Shown: one piece after another, positions 1 through 6,370 of the stretch
Layout of the letters: each line of letters begins with the position of its first letter
How positions within the stretch are numbered: the first letter of the stretch is position 1
From: Gammaproteobacteria bacterium
GTDB lineage: Bacteria > Pseudomonadota > Gammaproteobacteria > Methylococcales > Methylomonadaceae
Reading direction: 5' to 3'
NCBI GenBank assembly: GCA_018830325.1
Contig: JAHJSQ010000002.1
Coordinates: forward strand, 1 to 42,878
DNA: 42,878 bases
Position numbers and translations under genes: made by a program
The notes under the pieces: generated by a model
What the model saw: the letters and a program-made list of their open reading frames with translations, nothing else
Told to the model about the DNA's origin: nothing
Database searches by the model: none

Positions 1-830
1 ACCCATACCGAGGCTAAATACCGATAAGAGGCTCAGTGGCCATGGAAGCCCCGGTATGCATTCCCACGCGGGAGCGTGGGAACGAGGAAGCCGAATACCG
101 GCAGGATACCCTTCTCGCTATGGAAGCCCGAGTATGCCCTGGTTCCCACGGTCCTCCGTGGGAACCCATACCGAGGCTGAATACCGATAAGAGGCTCAGT
201 GGCTATGGAAGCTCCGGTATGCATTCCCACGCGGAAGCGTGGGAACGAGGAGGCCGAATACCGGCTGGACGCCCTTCTCGCTATGGAAGCCCCAGTATGC
301 TCTGGTTCCCACGGTCCTCCGTGGGAACCCATACCGAGGCTGAATATCGGTAAGAGGCTCATGTTGCCATGGAAGCCCTGGTATGCATTCCCACGCGGGA
401 GCGTGGGAACGAGGAAGCCGAATACCGGCAGGATGCCCTTCTCGCTATGGAAGCCCCAGTATGCCCTGGTTCCCACGGTCCTCCGTGGGAACCCATACCG
501 AGGCTAAATACCGATAAGAGGCTCAGTGGCCATGGAAGCCCCGGTATGCATTCCCACGCGGGAGCGTGGGAACGAGGAAGCCGAATACCGGCAGGATGCC
601 CTTCTCGCTATGGAAGCCCCAGTATGCTCTGGTTCCCACGGTCCTCCGTGGGAACCCATACCGAGGCTGAATACCGATAAGAGGCTCAGTGGCCATGGAA
701 GCACCGGTATGCATTCCCACGCGGGAGCGTGGGAACGAGGAGGCCGAGTACCGGCAGGACGCCCTTCTCGCTATGGAAGCCCCAGTATTCATCCCCACGC
801 GAGAGCGTGGGAACGAGTAACCCAAGATCA
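1..830. repeat. Tandem array of a 163-bp unit carrying two REP hairpins
   Basis: About five head-to-tail copies of a 163/164-bp unit fill this stretch; the same landmark recurs at 51, 214, 378, 541 and 704. Each unit holds two different imperfect palindromes. One is TTCCCACG...CGTGGGAACGAG with a GGGAG-type loop (61-82, 224-245, 388-409, 551-572, 714-735). The other is GGTTCCCACGGTCCTCC with a GTGGGAACC arm (143-164, 306-327, 470-491, 633-654). The last copy decays at about 793-815, just before the first gene. The unit length is not a multiple of three, and long repetitive ORFs cross it on both strands, so I read it as non-coding. The first copy may continue beyond the left edge. Confidence 0.95.
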
Positions 831-840
831 TCGAATAACC

Positions 841-2754
841 ATGCCCGACCACTGTAACCGATACCCGATATTGACCGCCTTCGCCCTGCTGCTGGCGACG
901 GCATGGCTGTATCTGCCCGGTCTGTCGGGGCCGTTGCTGTTCGACGATCAACCGAATATTTTTAACAACCCCGCGTTTTCCGACCTGCACGGCTTCGATA
1001 GCCAAGCCATTGCCGCCGCGACCTGGTCGGGCGACGCGGGGCCCTTGAAGCGTCCGGTCAGCATGTTGAGCTTCGCGCTGAATTATGCCGCCACCGGCGC
1101 CGATCCGTATTATTTCAAACTCACCAATCTCATTTTGCATTTGTTGACCGGCCTGAGCCTGGGCTATTTAACCTGGCGCATATTGGCCGTTTATCAACAG
1201 TGTCAGGCTGCCGAGCTGTCACCGACGCGCCGACAGTGGCTGAGCGTGTTGGTCATGGCCGCCTGGCTATGGCATCCGCTGAATCTGAGCCCGGTGCTGC
1301 ATGTCGTGCAACGCATGACGCAGTTGGCGGCGTTGTTTACCGTGGCCGGCCTGCTGGCCTATTTGACCGGACGCACGCGCTTATTAACCGATGGCCGCTC
1401 GCCGAGCGGCTGGCTATGGTTGGCCCTCGGGCTGATCGGCGGCACCGCGCTGGCGGCGTTGAGCAAGGAAAACGGCGTCTTGTTGCCGTTGTTGGCGCTG
1501 TTGCTGGAAGCGCTGTTGTTTGATTTTGCCTGCCGCACGCCACGCGCCCGGCGCTGGCTAATCGGCGTGTGCGCGGCGCTGCTGTTGCTGTCGGTGGTGG
1601 CCGCGTTGGCGTATCTAGGCGCATTCAAGCCCGGCGGTTTAAGCGCGGCGTTCGCCAATCGCCCGTTCAGCTTCGAAGAGCGCGTGCTGACGCAAGGCCG
1701 GGTATTGTGGTTTTATGTCCGACTGTTGCTGTGGCCGGATATTCGCCAAATGGGCTTGTTTCACGACGATTTTCTGCTGTCCACCGGTTTAACCGCGCCG
1801 CTGACTACCTTGTTGGCTTGGCTGGGCTGGTGGCTGATGCTGCTGTTGGCCGTCATTGCACAGCGAAAAGCGCCGCTGTTCAGCTTAGGGATCGGTTTTT
1901 TTCTGATCGGTCACGTCATGGAATCGAGCATCGTGGCGCTGGACATGATTTACGAACACCGCAATTATTTACCCGCTTACGGCCTGCTGCTGACGCTGGC
2001 TTATTACCTAACGCATCCGCGCTTATGGCGCTGGCCTCGCTCGCCCATGTCGCCGCGTATCGGCGCCTCGGCGCTTGCTGTGGTGTTGCTGGGCGTCTGC
2101 GGTTACGCCACCGCCGCGCGCGCCGCCGTCTGGTCGAGCAGTTTGAGTTTGCTGCAAACCAGTTGGGAGAATCATCCGCGCTGCGAACGCACCGCCGGGA
2201 TGTTCGGCGAGGCCTTGTTGACGGCGCTGGAGCAGCGCCGGGCGCAAGGCGAGGACACGCCGGACATGCGCGAGTTACAAAGCTTTTTACGCGGCTTGTT
2301 CGCTGGCTTGCAAGCGGTCGATGATTATTATTTGGCCGGGCCGATTTTGTCCTTGCGGCTAGATGAGCTGGAAGGCAAAGCTGCGAATCCGGCGTTATTG
2401 AGCGCCTTGACCGAACGTTTGCGGCAGCCGCCCTTGTCGATCAACGCGGTCGGTTTGTTGTACGGCCAAACCGCCAAACGCATGCGCGAACAACAAGGCT
2501 TGTCGATTGCAACGCTGTTGCCGTTGTATGCCGCGATGCTGGAAAATCCGAGATTACACGGCAGTCGCAAGGCGCGGGTATTGGGCGAATACGCCCGCCT
2601 GCTGGCGTATCGCGGTGAACCGGGCCAAGCGTTGGCGTATGCCTCGCAAGCAATGAAACTCAATCCCGATGAGCCGAGTTTGCGTAAGTTGTGGTCCGGG
2701 TTGCTGTTGAAAGCCGGTCGAATGCAAGCCGTGCGCTTGCATGGGGGGCAGTGA
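841..2754 (+). CDS. Polytopic membrane protein with GT-C-like N-terminus and C-terminal TPR region
   Basis: A 637-residue protein. I start it at ATG 841; the open frame continues upstream only through REP repeats. The N-terminus is a hydrophobic helix followed by a short periplasmic loop with LLFDDQPNIF. An acidic pair after the first membrane span is a hallmark of GT-C glycosyltransferases of the PMT type. About ten further hydrophobic segments follow to roughly residue 430. The last 200 residues are soluble and helical, and end in a TPR-like stretch (about 575-630, with GEPGQALAYASQAMKLNPDEP). Similar TPR membrane proteins occur next to pilin-like gene clusters, so a role in modifying or handling secreted pseudopilins is possible. 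That role is inference; no substrate can be read from the sequence. No good Shine-Dalgarno is visible, and a degenerate REP ends 25 bases upstream. Confidence 0.75.
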   Translation: MPDHCNRYPILTAFALLLATAWLYLPGLSGPLLFDDQPNIFNNPAFSDLHGFDSQAIAAATWSGDAGPLKRPVSMLSFALNYAATGADPYYFKLTNLILHLLTGLSLGYLTWRILAVYQQCQAAELSPTRRQWLSVLVMAAWLWHPLNLSPVLHVVQRMTQLAALFTVAGLLAYLTGRTRLLTDGRSPSGWLWLALGLIGGTALAALSKENGVLLPLLALLLEALLFDFACRTPRARRWLIGVCAALLLLSVVAALAYLGAFKPGGLSAAFANRPFSFEERVLTQGRVLWFYVRLLLWPDIRQMGLFHDDFLLSTGLTAPLTTLLAWLGWWLMLLLAVIAQRKAPLFSLGIGFFLIGHVMESSIVALDMIYEHRNYLPAYGLLLTLAYYLTHPRLWRWPRSPMSPRIGASALAVVLLGVCGYATAARAAVWSSSLSLLQTSWENHPRCERTAGMFGEALLTALEQRRAQGEDTPDMRELQSFLRGLFAGLQAVDDYYLAGPILSLRLDELEGKAANPALLSALTERLRQPPLSINAVGLLYGQTAKRMREQQGLSIATLLPLYAAMLENPRLHGSRKARVLGEYARLLAYRGEPGQALAYASQAMKLNPDEPSLRKLWSGLLLKAGRMQAVRLHGGQ

Positions 2755-2990
2755 TGCGGTGGGTATATCCGGGTTCCCACGCTCCGCGTGGGAACCCATA
2801 CCGAAGCCGAGTGCAGGAATTGGGCTTGTACTGGTATGGTAGTTCAGATCTGCATTCCCACGCAGGAGCGTGGGAACGAGAGAAACGAGCGAGAACCCAT
2901 ACCAAAGCTGGCTTCAGGGTTGAGACTTGTAATGGTATGGTAACGCCGGTCTGCATTCCCACGCAGGAGCGTGGGAACGAGAGAGGCTCG
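2755..2990. repeat. Cluster of three family-A REP hairpins
   Basis: Three palindromes occur at 2774-2794 (TTCCCACGC/GCGTGGGAA), 2855-2876 and 2956-2977 (TTCCCACGC with an AGGAG loop, then GAACGAG). They fill the gap between the membrane-protein gene and the first pseudopilin. The third lies inside the likely reading frame of that pseudopilin. Confidence 0.9.
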
Positions 2991-3743
2991 CGTAACGCGG
3001 GCTTTACCTTGCTTGAGCTGCTGGCCGTCATCACGTTGCTGGGAGTGTTGGCCGGCGGCGCGTTACTCGCCTATGAAGGCGTGCAAGATGACGGCGAAGA
3101 CACTCTCGCCCGCTTTGAAATGGCCGAAATTAGAAAGGCTTTGTTGCAGTTTCGGCGTGACACGCGCGAACTGCCGTGCTGGGTGTATCGCGAGGGCTAT
3201 TACCAGCTGGATGTCGATGAAATGCTATTGAACTTTAAAGACGCCGATGACAATGAGCTGTTAGCGTCCAGCACTGCGGCAAAAAAGCATCGATGGTGCC
3301 GCAACGGTTTTTTTACCGATGAGGCCATTGTGCAACAAGACAGCGGCTTGAGTATGCTGCACCAGTTTCCATACGACGTTAACGCGCACACCGACAAACT
3401 TTGGAACCCGGATACCCGGCGCGGCTGGCACGGGCCTTATATTAACGAGCAAGGCTTAACCGATCCTTGGGGGCAGCGTTATATTTTGCTCGACCCCGAA
3501 TTGGCTTATCCTGCGTCTTATCGTTGCCGGAAGAACGGCGCGAATTATGACGTCTTCGATGGCGAATATGATTGCTTAAAGGCCGATGACGCCGGTATTT
3601 ATACCTTGCCCGCCAACGTGGCGCGGCTGGTGAGTTTGGGGCCGAATGGCCGGTTGGATTCAGAGGTGAATTATGCCAATGTCGATGAGGCCGATTGGTG
3701 TCAACCTAACGAAGATGATTTGGTATTGTGTCTGTTTCGGTGA
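2937..3743 (+). CDS. GspG-like pseudopilin with REP-derived leader
   Basis: A 268-residue prepilin-type protein. The cleavage/methylation motif is clear: AG|FTLLELLAVITLLGVL, with Glu at position 5 of the mature protein and one N-terminal hydrophobic helix. The C-terminal half has features of GspG-type major pseudopilins: a LTDPWGQRYILL segment and a final VSLGPNGRLDSE stretch. Several cysteines (in CRKNG, YDCLK, DWCQP, LCLFR) could form disulfides in the periplasm. ATG 2937 is the nearest in-frame start to the motif and gives a 22-residue leader. Codons 7-14 of that leader (IPTQERGN) are the translation of a REP hairpin at 2956-2977. The family predicts cleavage by a PilD-type peptidase, which is not in this window. 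Function call is firm at family level; the start codon is less certain. Confidence 0.82.
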   Translation: MVTPVCIPTQERGNERGSRNAGFTLLELLAVITLLGVLAGGALLAYEGVQDDGEDTLARFEMAEIRKALLQFRRDTRELPCWVYREGYYQLDVDEMLLNFKDADDNELLASSTAAKKHRWCRNGFFTDEAIVQQDSGLSMLHQFPYDVNAHTDKLWNPDTRRGWHGPYINEQGLTDPWGQRYILLDPELAYPASYRCRKNGANYDVFDGEYDCLKADDAGIYTLPANVARLVSLGPNGRLDSEVNYANVDEADWCQPNEDDLVLCLFR

Positions 3744-3779
3744 GAGAGCTGAAGACACTCTGGTTCCCACGGTCCTCCG

Positions 3780-4013
3780 CTCATCGTTATACATAAACTG
3801 TAGGGTACGCTGCGCGTACCAAAACCGTGCCCTGGCGGTTCGGTTGGCACATGAACATTGCGGGGTTACCATGGTACGCACAGCGTACCCTACGCGGATC
3901 GCCTAGCGCTAGATGAGGGATAGCCGAGTGTGTCAAGTGACAATAAATGGTATTGAGGTCTCATTGGCTAAGCTTGCAAAAGGGTAATTTTTTGACTTAT
4001 GTATAACGATGAG
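3780..4013. mobile_element. X1: 234-bp MITE-like element inserted in a REP hairpin
   Basis: Perfect 17-bp terminal inverted repeats, CTCATCGTTATACATAA, lie at 3780-3796 and 3997-4013. The flanks are CGGTCCTCCG (3770-3779) and CGGTCCTCCT (4014-4023). This is a 10-bp target duplication with one mismatch, and it covers exactly the loop of a TTCCCA...TGGGAA REP. The element carries a pair of inverted B repeats (3800-3893) and no ORF of its own. Its right 90 bases, reverse-complemented, match the left end of X3 (13900 onward). Confidence 0.88.
3800..3893. repeat. REPIN-like pair of B repeats inside X1
   Basis: Two 21-bp copies in inverted orientation at 3800-3820 (GTAGGGTACG...CGTACC) and 3873-3893. 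The second, reverse-complemented, differs from the first at one position. Each is itself an imperfect hairpin. Two inverted short palindromes separated by about 50 bases is the REPIN/BIME architecture. Confidence 0.8.
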
Positions 4014-4089
4014 CGGTCCTCCTTGGGAATCCATACCGAGGCTAAATATCAGTAGGATACTCATGTCGCTATAGAAGCCCAAGTATGCA

Positions 4090-4111
4090 TTCCCACGCGG
4101 GAGCGTGGGAA
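4090..4111. repeat. Family-A REP directly upstream of the RAYT gene
   Basis: TTCCCACGC...GCGTGGGAA with a GGGA loop, followed by CGAAG. It lies 23 bases before the RAYT start. RAYT genes are typically flanked by the REPs they mobilise, so this is the expected partner copy. Confidence 0.88.
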
Positions 4112-4134
4112 CGAAGCTATCGAGGAGGTAAAAC

Positions 4135-4665
4135 ATGGGCAGAAGTCGTTATAAGATTGTCGATCCGAAATTACCGCATTTCGTGACCTGCACGGTCTTG
4201 CACTGGATTCCGGTGTTTACTCGGCCCGCAACTGTCGATATTGTGTTGGAGTCTTTGCGGTTTCTGATGCAAGACGGCTTGAAGGTTTATGCGTTCGTGA
4301 TCTTGGAAAATCATCTGCACTTGGTCGTACAGAGCGAAGATATGGAGCGAGATATCTCACGCTTCAAATCGCATACGGCAAAGCACTTGATCCGGTATCT
4401 GTCCGAAAACAATGTGACGCAAATTCTGGAGCAATTGGCTTTTTATAAAAAGGCGCATAAAGGGGATAGAGCGTATCAATTCTGGCAGGAAGGCTGCCAT
4501 CCGGAGTGGATTCAAAACGAACAGATTATGCGGCAAAAGGTAGAGTACATTCATAACAATCCGGTGCAACGCGGGTATGTCGATTTGCCGGAGCACTGGC
4601 GCTATTCGAGTGCGCGGAATTATGCAGGGCAAGCGGGACTGATCGAGGTTTGCAAGGCATGGTGA
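4135..4665 (+). CDS. REP-associated tyrosine transposase (RAYT, Y1/HUH family)
   Basis: A 176-residue single-domain HUH transposase of the Y1 (IS200-like) superfamily. The HUH motif is ENHLHLVV with His60 and His62. The catalytic tyrosine is Tyr138 in VEYIHNNPVQRG, the motif that characterises the RAYT group. The C-terminus LPEHWRYSSARNYAG is also typical. RAYTs nick single-stranded REP hairpins and are thought to spread REPs in the genome. Consistent with that, a family-A REP ends 23 bases upstream and a block of REPs begins within about 10 bases downstream. The start has a strong ribosome-binding site (GGAGG at about 4123-4127). The length is normal and no key residue is missing, so it could be active. 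It separates two pseudopilin genes that would otherwise be adjacent. Confidence 0.93.
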   Translation: MGRSRYKIVDPKLPHFVTCTVLHWIPVFTRPATVDIVLESLRFLMQDGLKVYAFVILENHLHLVVQSEDMERDISRFKSHTAKHLIRYLSENNVTQILEQLAFYKKAHKGDRAYQFWQEGCHPEWIQNEQIMRQKVEYIHNNPVQRGYVDLPEHWRYSSARNYAGQAGLIEVCKAW

Positions 4666-4666
4666 G

Positions 4667-5035
4667 GACACTCCGGTTCCCATGGTCTTCAGTGGGACCC
4701 CATACCATGGGCCGGGGACAAGCACGAAACTCTTGCCGGTACAGAAGCTCCGGTTCGGGTATGCATTCCCGCGCGGGAGCATGGAAACGAGGTGGCGCTC
4801 CCTGGTTCCCACGGTCCTCCGTGGGAACCCATACCGAAGCTGAGTGCGGGCACGAAACGCATACCGGTATGGAAGCACTGGTCTGCATTCCCACGCGGGA
4901 GCGTGGGAACGACGTCGAGTTCCCTGGTTCCCATGGTCCTCCGTGGGAACCCATACTGAGGCCCAGTACAGGCACAAAACTCATGCCGGTATTGAAGCAC
5001 CGATATGCATTCCCACGCTGGAGCGTGGGAATGAG
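4667..5035. repeat. REP array with a period of about 121 bp
   Basis: Six family-A palindromes alternate between the two types seen at the left edge: 4673-4694 (degenerate), 4765-4786 (degenerate), 4804-4827, 4887-4908, 4925-4948 and 5010-5031. The full unit repeats at about 121 bases (4804 to 4925), shorter than the 163-bp unit of the first array. The last hairpin runs into the start codon of the next gene. There is no independent gene here. Confidence 0.9.
5020..5033 (+). promoter_or_regulatory. REP-derived ribosome-binding site and start codon
   Basis: GGAG at 5020-5023 is followed by seven bases and ATG at 5031-5033. Both lie in the REP hairpin 5010-5031. In intact REPs the same place reads GGGAACGAG; here C has become T, giving GGGAATGAG and so an ATG. 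The hairpin has a perfect 10-bp stem (TTCCCACGCT/AGCGTGGGAA), so when folded it would mask the site. Confidence 0.6.
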
Positions 5036-6023
5036 GAGGCATCCGGCAGCCGGCTTCACCCTGTTGGAAATGGTCTTAGTGCTGTTTCTGATGGCGCTAG
5101 TGGCGTCGGCGGGTTTGATGTTGACCGAAGGCGTGGAAGACCAGGCTCAGTACGACGAAACCAAGCGCCGCATGGAGATCATCCGCAAGGCCATCGTCGG
5201 CGATCCGACCCGTACCGTCAACGGCAGTCCGGAGATAAGCGGGTTTGTCGCGGACATGGGGCGGTTGCCGGGGTGCTTAGCGGAGTTGTTGGAGTTGGGT
5301 GCTGAAAAAATACCTGAAACTGACCCTAAGACTTATGAATCTCCTTGCGATGACTCAGTTACCCTTACCGAGTGGCATTTGGACAATGATACCGGTATCG
5401 GCTCAGACTGGCGCGGGCCTTATATTGCGGTTTTGCCGGAACGAAGCGGGGATCTGCGCTTTAGGGATGGTTATGGTAATTCGGATGCGAATGATGCGCT
5501 GAATTCGGGATGGGCTTTTCTGGTTACGAGTAACGAAATCAGTTTGACCAGTGCTGGATTTGATGCCGTCAGTACTGCCGATGATATAAGCGCGGATAAG
5601 TTGGTGGTTGAATCTGACTGGCAAGTCACGGAGATTAATGTCACGTTCAAAAACAAAAGCGCTGGTGACTTGCCCGCCGCTAATGCAAGCTTGGTATTGA
5701 GAGTTTATTTAAGCGATTCAACAAACTACGTTGATGGCGGAGATGGAACAAATGATTATTTTACGCTGGTCGGTGACGCGGTTGCCGCCAATAGCTCAAT
5801 CAGCCAGTCTTTCATTTTTAGTACGGACGCTACTATCCCGTTGGGTAGGCGTGGCTATGCCATTGTTTGCCATGACTCTGCAGAACCATCGGAGCCGGAC
5901 AATTTTGTCTTGTTTGACGGTGATTGCGATTCAGGGAATGGTGTACCTGGTAATAAAGATATTAGTAAGTTCATTGCGGTTCCACGGCAAACTATCAACC
6001 TTGAATGGATCATTGATGAGTAG
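5031..6023 (+). CDS. Second pseudopilin, GspG-like, with extended C-terminal domain
   Basis: A 330-residue prepilin-type protein that begins MRRHPAAG|FTLLEMVLVLFLMALV, so the leader is eight residues and the mature Glu5 is present. After the helix comes an amphipathic segment (VEDQAQYDETKRRMEIIRKAIVGD) as in GspG-type pseudopilins. WRGPYIAV and FRDGYGN follow (about 125-155). The last 150 residues look beta-rich, resemble no pilin part I know, and include a VESDWQVTEINVTFKNKS stretch. ATG 5031 is chosen because it gives a normal short leader and has GGAG seven bases upstream. The longer frame upstream only translates REPs. With the 2937 gene it gives the cluster two candidate fibre subunits. 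Confidence 0.82.
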   Translation: MRRHPAAGFTLLEMVLVLFLMALVASAGLMLTEGVEDQAQYDETKRRMEIIRKAIVGDPTRTVNGSPEISGFVADMGRLPGCLAELLELGAEKIPETDPKTYESPCDDSVTLTEWHLDNDTGIGSDWRGPYIAVLPERSGDLRFRDGYGNSDANDALNSGWAFLVTSNEISLTSAGFDAVSTADDISADKLVVESDWQVTEINVTFKNKSAGDLPAANASLVLRVYLSDSTNYVDGGDGTNDYFTLVGDAVAANSSISQSFIFSTDATIPLGRRGYAIVCHDSAEPSEPDNFVLFDGDCDSGNGVPGNKDISKFIAVPRQTINLEWIIDE

Positions 6024-6370
6024 ACTATTTCTAACTCCCATGATTCTCTGTGGGATTCCCTACGGAGTCCGAGTGCGAGTATGGGTCTAATGACGGTGCG
6101 GTTACGCGCCGGTCTGCATTCCCACGGAGGACCGTGGGAACGAGGAGTTTCTGCCAACCGATGAGGACATATATATTGATGTTCTTCAGGGTGTGCCGGA
6201 GGTTGGAATTTCTTGTGGGAGCGATCCCCTGATCGTCCCTCACCTAACGCTAGGTGAGGGAAAGTCGGAGCAGATGGGGCAACAATCGATGTTATCAAGT
6301 TCACATGCCCTGGTTCCAGGAGCCACTGCACCCTAAAGCGCATAAATGGAAATCCATAAGAGTTTAGCTA
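6024..6370. other. Intergenic stretch with REPs and an X-like remnant
   Basis: It contains a degenerate REP at about 6035-6058, a good REP at 6119-6140 (TTCCCACGG...CCGTGGGAA), and a block at about 6205-6310. That block, reverse-complemented, matches the interior of X2: GTGGGAGCGATCC at 6216 and the palindrome CCTCACCTAACGCTAGGTGAGG at 6238-6259 are both present in X2. No X-type terminal repeat is visible here. No gene is supported. Confidence 0.75.

Larger units (their letters stand above)
3744..4134. other. Intergenic stretch: REP split by an X element, then an intact REP
   Basis: No gene is supported here. From left to right it holds the left half of a REP hairpin (3763-3779), the X1 element (3780-4013), the right half of that REP (4014-4030), and an intact family-A REP (4090-4111). 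A good ribosome-binding site, GGAGG, precedes the RAYT start. Confidence 0.85.

Noticed and set aside
1-830. CRISPR array
   Set aside because: The repeats are regular, but the unit is 163 bp, internally palindromic and without unique spacers; the sequence between hairpins is also repeated. No cas gene is nearby.
33-840. Long ORFs on both strands through the REP array
   Set aside because: They translate the same repeats in several frames (IPTRERGNEEAEYR, SFPRSRVGM and similar), and the period is not a multiple of three. They are by-products of the array.
526-840. N-terminal extension of the first membrane protein
   Set aside because: The extra 105 codons are REP translation only; the membrane protein has a sensible start at 841.
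1569-2324. 251-codon plus-strand ORF inside the first membrane-protein gene
   Set aside because: Arg/Ala-rich shadow frame of the GC-rich coding sequence; no motif or start signal.
4650-5030. Upstream extension of the second pseudopilin
   Set aside because: It would place more than 130 residues before the prepilin cleavage motif, all of them repeat-derived.
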